A DNA stretch of 64,000 nucleotides from Rhodoferax sp. GW822-FHT02A01 (GCF_038784515.1 NZ_CP152376.1:4526001-4590000); one strand, 5' to 3'; shown: positions 34,845-44,752, counted from the first letter of the stretch. Program-made: numbers and translations. Notes: generated from the sequence alone by a model not told the origin.

Positions 34845-36176
34845 CTAGAAAGCGTCTGCGTAACGCCCCAATTCCCAGTCACTCACATGCTGACTGTAGG
34901 CATCCCACTCGGCACGTTTGAGCTGGATGAACTGCTGGCAAAAGGCTTCACCCACCAAGGCTCGCAAGGCCTTGTCCGCCTCCAGCGAGGTAATGGCCTC
35001 TTCCAGGTTTCTCGGCAAACGCGGTGGCATGTCCTTTCCGCTAGCGCGGCGCTCATACAGATCTTCGTCGCACGGAGCCGGCACCTGCAGATTGCGGTCA
35101 ATGCCATCTACGCCAGCAGCCAAGGTAGCGGCGATGGCCGCGTAGACATTGCACGAGGGGTCCGGCAGCCGCCACTCGATCCGCCCGGCCACGGTGCGAA
35201 CCACGCAGGTACGGTTGTTGTCACCCCAGGCCTTCCAGACCGGTGACCATGTCGTGCCAGATGCACTGCTGCTACTGGCCAATCGTTTGTAACTGTTGAC
35301 TGTGGGTGCGCACAGCGCGCTGAGCGCATCGGCATGGTGAAGCAAACCGGCAGCAAATTGTTGCCCCTGCGCGCTCAGGCCACCGGCACCTCGCACATCG
35401 GTGAATATCGCCTTGCCTTGCGCATCGGTAATGCTTAGATGGAAATGCAATCCGCTGCCAGGAGCCATTGCAAGGGGTTTGGGCATGCTGCTGAAGACCA
35501 TGCCGTGCTTTTGCGCCACCGCATGCGCCGTCATCTTGAAGAGCATGTAGCGATCTGCAGCCGCCAACGCGTCGTCAAAGCGGTAATTGATCTCGTACTG
35601 GCCGCACGCGTCCTCATGGTCGATTTGCTGCAGCTCAAAACCCAGCTGCACCAGGGTGCTGCGCATGTCTTCCAGAAAGCCTGCGTTGCGATGAATCGCC
35701 TTGAGGTCGTAGGATGGTTTGTCTAGCTGGTCCTGTCCGTCGGCCACCTGCCAATGTCCGTCCGCTCCTCGCCTGAGCAGAAAGAACTCCGGCTCGATGC
35801 CGACCCACAGGGTCCAGCCTCGATCCCTTATGCGCTGCAACACGGACTGAAGCATTTGACGTGAGCAGGTTTCCAACGGTTCACCCCCGGCGAATCCGTC
35901 ACAAACGGCCCGCGCCACTCCAGGCATAAAGGGTAGAGCCTGCAATGACCCCAGGTTCACGCGGCCGTAGTACTCGCTACGTGCGCCAAAGCGCGGCAGC
36001 CCCGTACCCCAAATGCTGGGGCCTGCAAAGCCCGCGCCCTGCTCGACCCACTCCTTCAGGTTGTCCAGTGGTACCAGCTTGCCTTTGGCGACCCCATGGA
36101 TGTCACAAAACTGGGTGAGAATGGAATGGATGCCTTGTGACTTGAGGCTGTCAATAACCGGCTGATACGGATTCAT
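34845..36176 (-). CDS. Second glutamine-synthetase-family ligase of the polyamine operon
   Basis: 443 residues of the glutamine synthetase fold: N-terminal LTQFCDIHGVAKGKLVPLDN, ATP/metal residues in GIEPEFFLL and DACGQYEINY, GSGLHFHLS, and NNRTCVVRTVAGRIEWRLPDPSCN. It is clearly different from the puuA product 10 kb upstream in the same operon and closer in style to GlnT-type (type III-like) ligases. It should gamma-glutamylate an amine other than, or as well as, putrescine; the substrate is unknown. Last gene, 11 bp after gabT. Confidence 0.82.
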   Translation of the reverse strand: MNPYQPVIDSLKSQGIHSILTQFCDIHGVAKGKLVPLDNLKEWVEQGAGFAGPSIWGTGLPRFGARSEYYGRVNLGSLQALPFMPGVARAVCDGFAGGEPLETCSRQMLQSVLQRIRDRGWTLWVGIEPEFFLLRRGADGHWQVADGQDQLDKPSYDLKAIHRNAGFLEDMRSTLVQLGFELQQIDHEDACGQYEINYRFDDALAAADRYMLFKMTAHAVAQKHGMVFSSMPKPLAMAPGSGLHFHLSITDAQGKAIFTDVRGAGGLSAQGQQFAAGLLHHADALSALCAPTVNSYKRLASSSSASGTTWSPVWKAWGDNNRTCVVRTVAGRIEWRLPDPSCNVYAAIAATLAAGVDGIDRNLQVPAPCDEDLYERRASGKDMPPRLPRNLEEAITSLEADKALRALVGEAFCQQFIQLKRAEWDAYSQHVSDWELGRYADAF

Positions 36177-36187
36177 AGGCTTTCCAA

Positions 36188-37492
36188 TCAGGCAAATACT
36201 TGGTCGAGGATCTGCAGCGCCTCTTCAAACACGCTGTCTTCAATGGTGAGCGGAAACAGGAAGCGGATCACGTTGCCGTACACACCGCAGGTGAGCAACA
36301 ACAGGCCCTTCTTCAGCGCTGCCTGCTGCAGCTTCTTGGTGAGGTCTGCATCCGGTGCTCCGGTCTGCGGATTCACAAACTCGCAGGCCACCATGGCGCC
36401 CAGTGCGCGGATATCGCCCATGCATGGGTTCTTGGCCTTGGCTGCTTGCAGGCGCACCTTGAGTTGTGCACCCAGTTTGTTGGCGCGCTCGGGCAACTTC
36501 TCTTCGGCCATCACGTCCAGCACAGCGTGGGACGCAGCAATCGCGAGCGGATGACCTGCGTAGGTGCCGCCCAGACCGCCAGGGTTGGGCGCATCCATCA
36601 CTTCGGCCCGGCCCACCACGGCGGACAAGGTCGTGCCACCGGCCATGCTCTTGGCCATGGTCATGATGTCGGGAGATACGCCGAAGTGCTCCATGGCAAA
36701 CATCTTGCCGGTACGGGCAAAGCCGGTTTGCACTTCGTCGGCAATCATCAAAATGCCATGCTGATCGCACAGCTCGCGCAGCCATTTGACGGCCTCGGCC
36801 TGGATCGGGTTGAAGCCGCCCTCGCCTTGCACTGGTTCAAAGATGATGGCTGCAACGCGCGCAGGATCGATGTCGCACTTGAAGAGCTGCTCCACCGCGT
36901 ACTTGGTGTCTTCCAGATTGGCACCTTCAGCCGGGAACGGTGCGTGGTAAATCTCGGGGGCAAAGGGACCAAAGCCGGCTTTGTAGGGCTGGACCTTGCC
37001 GGTCAAGGCCACCGCAAACATGCTGCGTCCGTGGAAAGCACCGCCAAAGGCAATCACGCCGCTGCGCTTGGTATAGGACCGTGCAATCTTGATCGCGTTT
37101 TCCACGGCTTCTGCGCCAGTAGAGAAAAACGCAGTCTTGCGGTCGCCGGCAATGGGAACGATGGCGTTGATGCGCTCTGCCAGAGTCACGTATTCGGAAT
37201 ACGGCACAACCTGGTAGCAGCTGTGGGTAAAGCGTTGCAGTTGTGCAGCAATGGCGGCTTGCACCTTGGGATGCACATGGCCGGTGTTGAGAACTGCAAT
37301 GCCGCCAGCAAAGTCGATATAACGACGACCTTCGATGTCCCAGAACTCGGCGTTCTTGGCGTGGTCGATAAAGAAGTCACCCATCACGGCCACACCGCGA
37401 GGTGTGGCAGCCAGACGACGGGCATGCCATTCGGCGTTGGTGCCGGCCGCAGTGGCGCTAGCCAAAGCGGAAGGTTTGAGTGCTGCATTCAT
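36188..37492 (-). CDS. gabT: 4-aminobutyrate aminotransferase
   Basis: Transfers the GABA amino group to 2-oxoglutarate, giving succinate semialdehyde. ATG at 37492 with AAGGAG 7 bp upstream; 434 residues. Class III fold: STGAEAVENAIKIAR (phosphate site), GAFHGRSMFAVALTG, DEVQTGFARTG, and the PLP lysine in MTMAKSMAGG. Placed after the aldehyde dehydrogenase in the polyamine operon, where GABA is the expected product. An upstream frame start at 37555 overlaps the dehydrogenase stop and is less likely. Confidence 0.93.
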   Translation of the reverse strand: MNAALKPSALASATAAGTNAEWHARRLAATPRGVAVMGDFFIDHAKNAEFWDIEGRRYIDFAGGIAVLNTGHVHPKVQAAIAAQLQRFTHSCYQVVPYSEYVTLAERINAIVPIAGDRKTAFFSTGAEAVENAIKIARSYTKRSGVIAFGGAFHGRSMFAVALTGKVQPYKAGFGPFAPEIYHAPFPAEGANLEDTKYAVEQLFKCDIDPARVAAIIFEPVQGEGGFNPIQAEAVKWLRELCDQHGILMIADEVQTGFARTGKMFAMEHFGVSPDIMTMAKSMAGGTTLSAVVGRAEVMDAPNPGGLGGTYAGHPLAIAASHAVLDVMAEEKLPERANKLGAQLKVRLQAAKAKNPCMGDIRALGAMVACEFVNPQTGAPDADLTKKLQQAALKKGLLLLTCGVYGNVIRFLFPLTIEDSVFEEALQILDQVFA

Positions 37493-37551
37493 GTGAAATC
37501 TCCTTGAGAAAATGCTGTAACAGGTAAGTGTGAGGTGCAATCGCCGCGCGG

Positions 37552-39039
37552 TCAAACCGGGCTATCGATGCGGATCCATGTGGTCTTGGTTTCGGTGTAT
37601 TTGTCAAAGGCGTGCAGCGATTTGTCGCGCCCTACCCCGCTCTGCTTGAAGCCCCCAAAGGGAACAGTGATATCGTCTTCATCGTACTGGTTCACGTGCA
37701 CGGTACCGGCACGCAGAGCACGCGCCACGCCGTGCGCCTTGTTGATGTCACGAGTCCAAACACCCGCTTGCAGGCCGTACACGCTGTCGTTGGCCTGGCG
37801 CACCACATCGGCCGCATCGGTGAACGACAGCACGGAAAGCACCGGCCCGAAGATTTCCTCACGGGCAATCTTCATTTCAGGCTTCACGCCGTCAAATATG
37901 GTGGGCTGCACGTAGCAGCCACCCGTCTCCGCCAATGCCTGCTCGCCACCGGCAATGAGCTTGGCGCCTTCGGCTTTCCCGCTTTCGATGTATCCCAGAA
38001 CCGTCTTCATCTGCAGCTGGTCCACTACGGCGCCCATAACGGTGCCTGGCAGTGTCGGATTGGCGGGCGCGTAGCCCGGCACCAGGGCGAGAGCCTTTTC
38101 CAGAAACCGCTCCTTGATACTGGCCTCCACAAACAAGCGCGAAGGCGCATTACAGCTTTCGCCTTGGTTGAAAAAGATGCTGCCAACCGCCGCGGCTACT
38201 GCGCGGTCCAGATCGGGGCAATCGGCAAACACGATATTGGGCGACTTGCCGCCCAGCTCGGTCCACGCGCGCTTGAGGTTGCTCTGCCCCGCCATCACAT
38301 GGATTTGCTTGCCCACGCGGGTGGAGCCGGTAAACGCAATGCAATCCACGTCCATATGCAGAGCCAATGGCGAACCGGCTTCCGGTCCGTAACCGGTGAC
38401 CACATTGAAGACCCCGTCCGGGATCCCGGCTTCGAGTGCCAGCTCCGCCAGGCGCAGAGCAGTCAAGGGTGACTTCTCGCTGGGCTTGAGAACCACCGAA
38501 TTGCCACTGGCCAGCGCAGGAGCAATCTTCCACGCCGTCATGATCATGGGGTAGTTCCACGGAACGATGACGCCCACTACGCCCACGGGCTCCCGTGTGA
38601 TGAGGGCCAGCGCAGTGGCAGGCGTGGGGGCAATCTCGTCATAAATCTTGTCCACTGCTTCGCCATACCAGCGAATGCAATTGGCAGCGCTGTTGACATC
38701 CACAGCGCGGGCGTACTTCACCGGCTTGCCCATGTCCAAGGTTTCAGTAATGGCCAACTCATCGCCATGCTGCTGGATCAGTTCGGCAAAACGGATCATC
38801 ACCCGTTTACGCTGGGCAGGGGCCATGCCACTCCAGCGCCGATCTTCAAAGGCTGCACGCGCCGCACCTACCGCGGCATCGATATCGGCCGCGCCGCAAC
38901 GCGCAACCTGCGTCAATATCCGTCCATCAACAGGAGAAATACAGTCGAACAACTGGCCGTCCACGGCGTTGGTGCGCTTGCCATTGATCAGGGCACGGCC
39001 ATCGAATGTCTTGGGGATGATTGCTTGGGGGTTAGTCAT
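37552..39039 (-). CDS. puuC: Aldehyde dehydrogenase, PuuC-like
   Basis: Oxidises gamma-glutamyl-gamma-aminobutyraldehyde (and probably aminobutyraldehyde) with NAD(P)+. 495 residues from the ATG at 39039. Seen: VPWNYPMIMTAWKIAPALA, cofactor motif FTGSTRVGK, catalytic Glu in TELGGKSPNIV, catalytic Cys in NQGESCNAPSR, and EEIFGPVLSVL. No other aldehyde dehydrogenase is in the locus, so it may also handle succinate semialdehyde. Specificity is inferred from operon membership. Confidence 0.9.
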   Translation of the reverse strand: MTNPQAIIPKTFDGRALINGKRTNAVDGQLFDCISPVDGRILTQVARCGAADIDAAVGAARAAFEDRRWSGMAPAQRKRVMIRFAELIQQHGDELAITETLDMGKPVKYARAVDVNSAANCIRWYGEAVDKIYDEIAPTPATALALITREPVGVVGVIVPWNYPMIMTAWKIAPALASGNSVVLKPSEKSPLTALRLAELALEAGIPDGVFNVVTGYGPEAGSPLALHMDVDCIAFTGSTRVGKQIHVMAGQSNLKRAWTELGGKSPNIVFADCPDLDRAVAAAVGSIFFNQGESCNAPSRLFVEASIKERFLEKALALVPGYAPANPTLPGTVMGAVVDQLQMKTVLGYIESGKAEGAKLIAGGEQALAETGGCYVQPTIFDGVKPEMKIAREEIFGPVLSVLSFTDAADVVRQANDSVYGLQAGVWTRDINKAHGVARALRAGTVHVNQYDEDDITVPFGGFKQSGVGRDKSLHAFDKYTETKTTWIRIDSPV

Positions 39040-39126
39040 GGAGTTGCTCTCTTGCTTTGCGGCTTGTCTCGCTGCCAAACTGGATTCTTCAAATGTTCAA
39101 AAAGTGGCACCAATGGAAGCCACAAA

Positions 39127-39159
39127 TGCAAACGGGGCCGCATTGCTGCGACCCCGTCT
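39127..39159 (-). terminator. Hairpin after the porin-like gene
   Basis: GACGGGG(T)...(G)CCCCGTT on the minus strand forms a GC-rich stem with an internal GCA/TGC continuation, followed by a weak TTTGCATTTG tract. It may lower expression of the last three genes of the operon. Confidence 0.55.
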
Positions 39160-39185
39160 GGGTGGGTTAGGTAAACAGGGCAGTC

Positions 39186-40511
39186 TTAGAAGGACACCAC
39201 GAACGATGTTCCAAAGAAATTCTTTGTCTGCTTGACATTGCCATCCACATCGGTGAAGTTGTATCCGGAGGATTGATCCAAACGGTATTCAACCTTCCAC
39301 TGCGTGTTGGCATTGATTTGGTAGTTGGTACCGAGGGAAACACGCGTGAGGTTCGCACCAACGTTGGGATCGATGATGGCACCAGAGGAGTCAAGCTCTG
39401 GGCCAAGGCCAACAGATCCACTACCACCAGCTCCGTTGTAAACGTACGTGCCACCACCATTCTTGCGGTTATCAAAGTAGTCGGCCCGAGCCAGCAAATT
39501 CAGACGGGGCGTCAGTTTGTAACCGACCAAGGCAGAAACACCGGTCCATGTAGCGTCATCACCATTGGCTGCCGCATTACGTTGCTGACCTGTGCTCAAC
39601 TGGCCATTGAACATCCAGTCGCCGTGCGTGTAGCCACCGTCGATCGCCACGATGTCAAAGTTGCGGTTGTTGGAACCGTGTGCCACTGACAGACCGATGT
39701 ACGAGAACTCGTCAATGAACCAGTCTCCTCGCGCGGCAAAGCCGACGGACTTCGTATCGTTGCTACTGGCGGAGGAACTTGTTGCAACGACCACATTGCC
39801 GCTCGAATCTTTATGGGGGTCTAGATTGCTATCGATATTACCCACGACCCATTTCAACGCATAGGTACCGTTCACAAAGGTGTGCGACATACCCAAGCCG
39901 GTATAGGAGGTAGCGCCTGCCAAGTCGAACAGGGCATTGTGCGTAATCAGCTGGTTGCCCAGTGTGGCGTTGGCATTGGCAAAGGAGAACTCATACCCCT
40001 GAAAGTCAGGGATCAAGCCACCAATGATGCGATGCTCTTTGGTCAGAGGAATGGAGATGGATGCCTCATGAACTTGGTTGTAAGAGGTGGAGCCAGGCAG
40101 CAAACGCAATGTCCAATCCACGCCCTCGCCATCCTGGGACTCCTTGGTAATCTGCAGCATGCCATATTCATCACCATACCCCGCTGAGGATCCGAAAGAG
40201 TGGTTCTTGCCGAGGTCATCGTATTTATACGCAGCTTCAATCGTCCCATTGACCTTCAAACCTTTGAAGCCAGACTTCTCCTGATCATCGGCCGCCAAGT
40301 CCTGCTTCTGCTCGATGCGATTGACCTGTTGCACCAACGCAGTGGTGTCAGGCTGCGCACTCATGGCCTCAACCTTCTGTGTCAGGGCTTGCAGCTGAGC
40401 CTTCAGCGCCTCGATTTCCTTAATCAAGTCTGCGGAGGATTGTGCGTGGGCACTCATCCAAGGCATGGCACTGGCCAAGGCAACCACTATCAGTTTTCTT
40501 TGAAAGCTCAT
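39186..40511 (-). CDS. Outer-membrane porin-like protein (DUF3138-type)
   Basis: 441 residues. Signal peptide MSFQRKLIVVALASAMPWMS with cleavage at AHA-Q (about 23). Then a coiled-coil segment (SADLIKEIEALKAQLQALTQ to about residue 70) and a beta-barrel of alternating polar/hydrophobic strands ending in a terminal phenylalanine (FGTSFVVSF). The fold resembles DUF3138 proteins of Burkholderiales. Sitting between potI and the dehydrogenase it may be the outer-membrane route for polyamines, an inference from position. Confidence 0.78.
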   Translation of the reverse strand: MSFQRKLIVVALASAMPWMSAHAQSSADLIKEIEALKAQLQALTQKVEAMSAQPDTTALVQQVNRIEQKQDLAADDQEKSGFKGLKVNGTIEAAYKYDDLGKNHSFGSSAGYGDEYGMLQITKESQDGEGVDWTLRLLPGSTSYNQVHEASISIPLTKEHRIIGGLIPDFQGYEFSFANANATLGNQLITHNALFDLAGATSYTGLGMSHTFVNGTYALKWVVGNIDSNLDPHKDSSGNVVVATSSSASSNDTKSVGFAARGDWFIDEFSYIGLSVAHGSNNRNFDIVAIDGGYTHGDWMFNGQLSTGQQRNAAANGDDATWTGVSALVGYKLTPRLNLLARADYFDNRKNGGGTYVYNGAGGSGSVGLGPELDSSGAIIDPNVGANLTRVSLGTNYQINANTQWKVEYRLDQSSGYNFTDVDGNVKQTKNFFGTSFVVSF

Positions 40512-40572
40512 TTCTTACTCCTGTTTTGAACTCGACATTTATATACAAATACACACCGAAACCGACTACCTA

Positions 40573-41415
40573 TCAATCCACCTTGCGGTAGGCGGCAGCC
40601 ATTTCCAGTGCGCGCTTCTTCTCTGCTCTGGACATAAGGATACTTGCCGCGAACACCCCAATGCTTACCACTGCTACCGTCAGGGTTGCTACCGTATTGA
40701 CACTTGGACTCAGGCCCAGGCGGGCTCGACTGAAAATGGTAATAGGCATGGTGGTGGACCCGGGCCCGTTCAGGAATGCCGAGATCACCACATCATCCAG
40801 TGACAAGGTGAAGGTCAGCAACCATGCTGATGCAATCGCTTGCGAGATCAGAGGCAAGGTCACCAGGAAGAATACCTGCAAAGGCCTTGCACCCAGGTCT
40901 TGCGCAGCTTCTTCCAGCGACGGGCTCATCTCCTGCAAGCGGGACAGAACGATCACGGTCGCATAGGCCATGCCTAGCAAGGTATGCCCCAGCCAGATGG
41001 TGCTGAATCCGCGCTCGGGAAAACCGAAGATGCGCTGCACCGACACCAGCATGAGCAGCAAGGACAAACCGATGATCACTTCCGGCATCACCAGCGGTGA
41101 ATTCACCATGCCAGCGAACAAGGTACGTCCAGGGAAACGCTTGAAGCGGTGCAAGGTAAGCGCAGCCAGCGTACCCAGGATCACAGACGAACAGCCAGTG
41201 GAAAAGGCAATCCGCAACGACAGCTTGAAGCCATCGATGATCTCTCGATCTTCCACCAGCGCCGAATACCAGCGCAGTGAGAATCCGCCCCAGTTGGTCA
41301 CCATGGGGCTGGCATTGAAGCTGAAGACGATCAGCGTGAGGATGGGCATGTACAGGAACACAAAGACTGCCACCATCCATATATTGGAGGTCAGCTTTCC
41401 GGCATTGAATTTCAT
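40573..41415 (-). CDS. potI: Putrescine ABC transporter permease PotI
   Basis: One of two inner-membrane permeases. 280 residues with about six membrane helices: YMPILTLIVFSFNASP at the start and the EAA loop EEAAQDLGARPLQVFFLVTLPLI near 180-200. Ends in a charged tail. The start overlaps the potH stop by 4 bp (ATGA). Confidence 0.93.
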   Translation of the reverse strand: MKFNAGKLTSNIWMVAVFVFLYMPILTLIVFSFNASPMVTNWGGFSLRWYSALVEDREIIDGFKLSLRIAFSTGCSSVILGTLAALTLHRFKRFPGRTLFAGMVNSPLVMPEVIIGLSLLLMLVSVQRIFGFPERGFSTIWLGHTLLGMAYATVIVLSRLQEMSPSLEEAAQDLGARPLQVFFLVTLPLISQAIASAWLLTFTLSLDDVVISAFLNGPGSTTMPITIFSRARLGLSPSVNTVATLTVAVVSIGVFAASILMSRAEKKRALEMAAAYRKVD

Positions 41416-42338
41416 GCGCGACCTCCCGAAGTGCTTTCAGCCTGGTATTTGTTGAACAAGGCCAACGGAATGATGATCAGCCCTACCATGACCACAGCTA
41501 CACTCGCCGCCATGGGCCAGTCGTTGTTGCTGAAGAATTCATCCCACAGCACATGACCAATCATCAGGGTCTCCGGTCCACCCAGCAATTCCGGAATCAC
41601 AAACTCACCGACGCAGGGGATGAACACCAGCATGGAGCCGGCAATGATGCCGCTCTTGGACAGGGGCACCGTGATGCGCCAGAAAGCTTGCCAAGGCGTG
41701 GCACCCAGATCCAGCGCAGCTTCCAGCAGACGCAAGTCCATCTTCACCAGATTGGCATACAAGGGCAGGATCATGAACGGTACATAGGTGTAGACCATGC
41801 CCAGCACCAGGGAGAACGGCGTGTTCATCATCTTGACCGGTTCGGAAATCAACCCCAGCGCCATAGCCATGTTGTTGAAAACACCCGAGTCAGCCAGCAG
41901 CATCTTCCACGCATATACGCGCAACAGAAAGGACGTCCAGAACGGCAACATCACCAGCATGAGCAGCGCAGGCCTTCTGTCTGCCGGGCTACGCGCCATG
42001 AAATAGGCAAACGGATAGGCGATGAACAGGCAGATCACCGTGGTGATGGCTGCAATTTTCAGCGAGCTGAAGTAGGCATTGAAATACAGCGAGTCCTGCG
42101 TCAGGCTGATGTAGTTCCCGTACTTGATTGAAAGCACGATCACATCATCACGCCAAGTGAGAATTTCCTTGAAGAACACCGCGTCCATTTCGGACAGGCT
42201 GATCTTGAACACCACCAGAAACGGCAGCAGGAAGACGACAAGCAGAAACACCATGGGCACGCCGATTACGGCGGTACGCCCCCAGGCGCCAGTCAGCTTG
42301 GCGTGCAGAGAATGGTTTTTGAGTGCAGCGGTGGCCAT
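41412..42338 (-). CDS. potH: Putrescine ABC transporter permease PotH
   Basis: Partner permease, 308 residues, about six membrane helices with a long N-terminal segment (VFLLVVFLLPFLVVFKISLSE). Contains the EAA loop LEAALDLGATPWQAFWRITVPL near 215-236 and the PCVGEFVIPELLGGP stretch typical of PotH/PotB. Five bp after potG. Confidence 0.94.
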   Translation of the reverse strand: MATAALKNHSLHAKLTGAWGRTAVIGVPMVFLLVVFLLPFLVVFKISLSEMDAVFFKEILTWRDDVIVLSIKYGNYISLTQDSLYFNAYFSSLKIAAITTVICLFIAYPFAYFMARSPADRRPALLMLVMLPFWTSFLLRVYAWKMLLADSGVFNNMAMALGLISEPVKMMNTPFSLVLGMVYTYVPFMILPLYANLVKMDLRLLEAALDLGATPWQAFWRITVPLSKSGIIAGSMLVFIPCVGEFVIPELLGGPETLMIGHVLWDEFFSNNDWPMAASVAVVMVGLIIIPLALFNKYQAESTSGGRA

Positions 42339-42343
42339 GGGAA

Positions 42344-43498
42344 TTACTGCGTCAAGACCACGACATCACTGCCACACCACCACACATACACCTTGTCACC
42401 CCAGGTGAGCTGTGTTTCACCATGGCGGGCCGCGTTGGTGTGTGTTACTTTCACTATGGCGCCGTTCTCCAGCTTGACGTGGTACGTCGTCAAACTACCT
42501 AGATAGGCCAAGTCGTCAATTACTCCTTGCACCACGTTGTAGCCGACTTCGGCCAGCGATTCGCGTGCGCTGTCTTCTGGCGGAGTCGATTGAATGGACA
42601 TCTTTTCGGGCCGCACAGCAATGCTGACCTCCATGCCTTCTGTCCCGGTGATACCGTGGCTCACGTAATGCTTGCATTCGGGTGAGGCCACGATCACGTG
42701 GTCTGGCGCATCTGCCTCCACCGAGCCCTTGAAGATGTTGACACTTCCGATGAAGTCGGCAACAAACAGGCAATTGGGTGTTTCGTAGATATCGGCCGGC
42801 GCGCCAATCTGCAGGATCTTGCCCTCACTCATGACGCCAATGCGGGTGGCCATGGTCATGGCTTCTTCCTGGTCATGGGTCACCATGACACAGGTCACCC
42901 CCACTTGCTCAATGATGTCCACGAGTTCAAGTTGCGTGCGCTGGCGCAGCTTGGCATCCAACGCGCCCAACGGCTCATCCAGCAACAGGAGTTTGGGTCG
43001 TTTGGCCAGACTGCGTGCCAAGGCAACACGTTGCTGCTGTCCACCGGACAACTGATGCGGCTTGCGTTTGGCGTACTGCTTGAGCTGCACCAGATCCAGC
43101 ATCTGTCCGACCCGCTCTGCAATCTGATCCTTGGGCATGCCGTCGCGGTGCAGGCCAAAGGCAATGTTGTCCCATACCGTCAAGTGCGGAAACAGGGCAT
43201 AACTTTGGAACATCATGTTGATTGGACGCTCGTAAGGTGCCAACCCCACGATGTCCTGACCGGCCAGCGAAATCTGGCCGGAAGTGGGGGTTTCGAATCC
43301 CGCCAGCATCCGCAAAAGCGTGGACTTGCCGCAACCGGAAGAACCCAGCAGCGCAAAGATTTCACCCTGCTGGATATCCAATGAGACTTCATCCACAGCA
43401 AACACGTCGTCAAATTTCTTGACGATGCGATTGATTTGCAGAAATGGCTTCCCGCCGGTCTTCGCCGCGCTAGGAGTTGGATTCGAATTGGTCGCCAC
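42344..43498 (-). CDS. potG: Putrescine ABC transporter ATP-binding protein PotG
   Basis: 384 residues. Walker A GSSGCGKST (about 52-60), Q-loop MMFQSYALFPHL, signature LSGGQQQRVALARSLA, Walker B LLLDEPLGALD, and H-loop CVMVTHDQEEAMT. A C-terminal TOBE-type regulatory domain (IAVRPEKMSI onwards) is present. First 20 residues are a Ser/Thr/Lys-rich lead-in. Lies between potF and potH. Confidence 0.95.
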   Translation of the reverse strand: MATNSNPTPSAAKTGGKPFLQINRIVKKFDDVFAVDEVSLDIQQGEIFALLGSSGCGKSTLLRMLAGFETPTSGQISLAGQDIVGLAPYERPINMMFQSYALFPHLTVWDNIAFGLHRDGMPKDQIAERVGQMLDLVQLKQYAKRKPHQLSGGQQQRVALARSLAKRPKLLLLDEPLGALDAKLRQRTQLELVDIIEQVGVTCVMVTHDQEEAMTMATRIGVMSEGKILQIGAPADIYETPNCLFVADFIGSVNIFKGSVEADAPDHVIVASPECKHYVSHGITGTEGMEVSIAVRPEKMSIQSTPPEDSARESLAEVGYNVVQGVIDDLAYLGSLTTYHVKLENGAIVKVTHTNAARHGETQLTWGDKVYVWWCGSDVVVLTQ

Positions 43499-43539
43499 AG
43501 ATGTTTCCTAATTAGTTATTTTTCTATACAAGACTCGGA

Positions 43540-44670
43540 TTACAGACCGGTCTTGAAGGCCGTGTGGGCACGGCTTTCAAGGCGGCGAATGTCATTGGTC
43601 AAAGCCTTGGGAGGGATCATGGTTGCCATTTCAGCCGCGGTCGGATAGGACGACGGGTTGTTGGCAATATCGGGATTGATCAGTTTCTTGGACGCCAGGT
43701 TGATGTTGGCGTACTTCACCTTGTTGGTGATGGCTGCCTGCACGTCCGGACGCATGATGTAGTTCATAAAAAGGTGCGCATTCTTGGGATGTGCTGCATC
43801 CGCGGGAATGGCCATCATGTCGAAGAACAAGATTGCACCATCCTTGGGCACCAGTGCCTTGATGTCCTGGCCGGTCTTGCCTTCAATCGCACGGGCGCGG
43901 GCGATGTTGATATCGCCGTTCCAGCCCAAGGACATGCAAATGGAGCCACTGGCCATGTCGTTGATGTAACCCGACGAACTGAACAGGGTCACATAGGGAC
44001 GCACTGCCTTGAGCAAAGCGGACGCTTCCTGGTAATCAGCGGGGTTCTTGCTGAAGGGGTCCTTGTGCAGGTAATGCAGCGCAGCGGGCAGCACTTCGCT
44101 GCCTGCATCCAGAACGGACACGCCACAGCTCTTGAGCTTGCTGATGTACTTGGGATTGAAGAACAGTTCCCACACATTGTCGGGCATGGGTTCAGCACCC
44201 AATGCGGCCTTCACCTTGGCGGTGTTGATGCCGATGGTGGTGTAACCCCATAGCCAGTTCACCAGGTGTTCATTGCCCGGATCGATGGTGGCAATCTGTG
44301 CCTGCACAGCGGGGTCATAGTTCTTCAGGTTGGGCAAAAGGCTTTTGTCGAGCTTAGCCAGCAATCCTCCACCGATTTGCAGAGGAGCAAAGGTGGAAGA
44401 AGGCACAACGATGTCGTATCCCGTCTTGCCTGCCACCAGCTTGGCGTGCAGGATTTCGTTGTTGTCATAGGTGTCGTAGCGAACCTTGATGCCAGTCTCT
44501 TTTTCAAAGTTGGCGATGGTGTCGTCAGCGATGTAGTCCGACCAGTTGTAGATGTTTAGAACCTTTTCCTCATCTGCCATGGCAGACCCGGCTGCGAAGG
44601 TCATGAGGCCCGCCACTGCCAGTCCTCCAAGAAGTTTGCTAACCAATTTCGTGCTGGAAAATTTAATCAA
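43540..44670 (-). CDS. potF: Putrescine-binding periplasmic protein PotF, TTG start
   Basis: 376 residues; signal peptide KLLGGLAVAGLMTFAAGSAMA (about 12-32) and mature start DEEKVLNIYNWSDYIADDT, the hallmark of PotF/SpuD polyamine binders. The start codon is TTG at 44670 with AGGAG 7 bp upstream; no ATG precedes the signal peptide. Aromatic and acidic ligand residues such as NWSDY and the SLGWNGDIN stretch are present. Specificity for putrescine over spermidine is inferred from the neighbouring puu genes. Confidence 0.93.
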   Translation of the reverse strand: MIKFSSTKLVSKLLGGLAVAGLMTFAAGSAMADEEKVLNIYNWSDYIADDTIANFEKETGIKVRYDTYDNNEILHAKLVAGKTGYDIVVPSSTFAPLQIGGGLLAKLDKSLLPNLKNYDPAVQAQIATIDPGNEHLVNWLWGYTTIGINTAKVKAALGAEPMPDNVWELFFNPKYISKLKSCGVSVLDAGSEVLPAALHYLHKDPFSKNPADYQEASALLKAVRPYVTLFSSSGYINDMASGSICMSLGWNGDINIARARAIEGKTGQDIKALVPKDGAILFFDMMAIPADAAHPKNAHLFMNYIMRPDVQAAITNKVKYANINLASKKLINPDIANNPSSYPTAAEMATMIPPKALTNDIRRLESRAHTAFKTGL

Positions 44671-44752
44671 TTTGAAGCTCCTGGGGTTTATAGAGTGTGA
44701 AACGCTAAACGATATTAATACTGTAGAGGCACCAAAATGCTACATGCAATCC

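Noticed and set aside
43270..43300. T-loop-like GTTTCGAATCC in potG
   Set aside because: No cloverleaf can be formed around it, and it is inside a conserved coding region.
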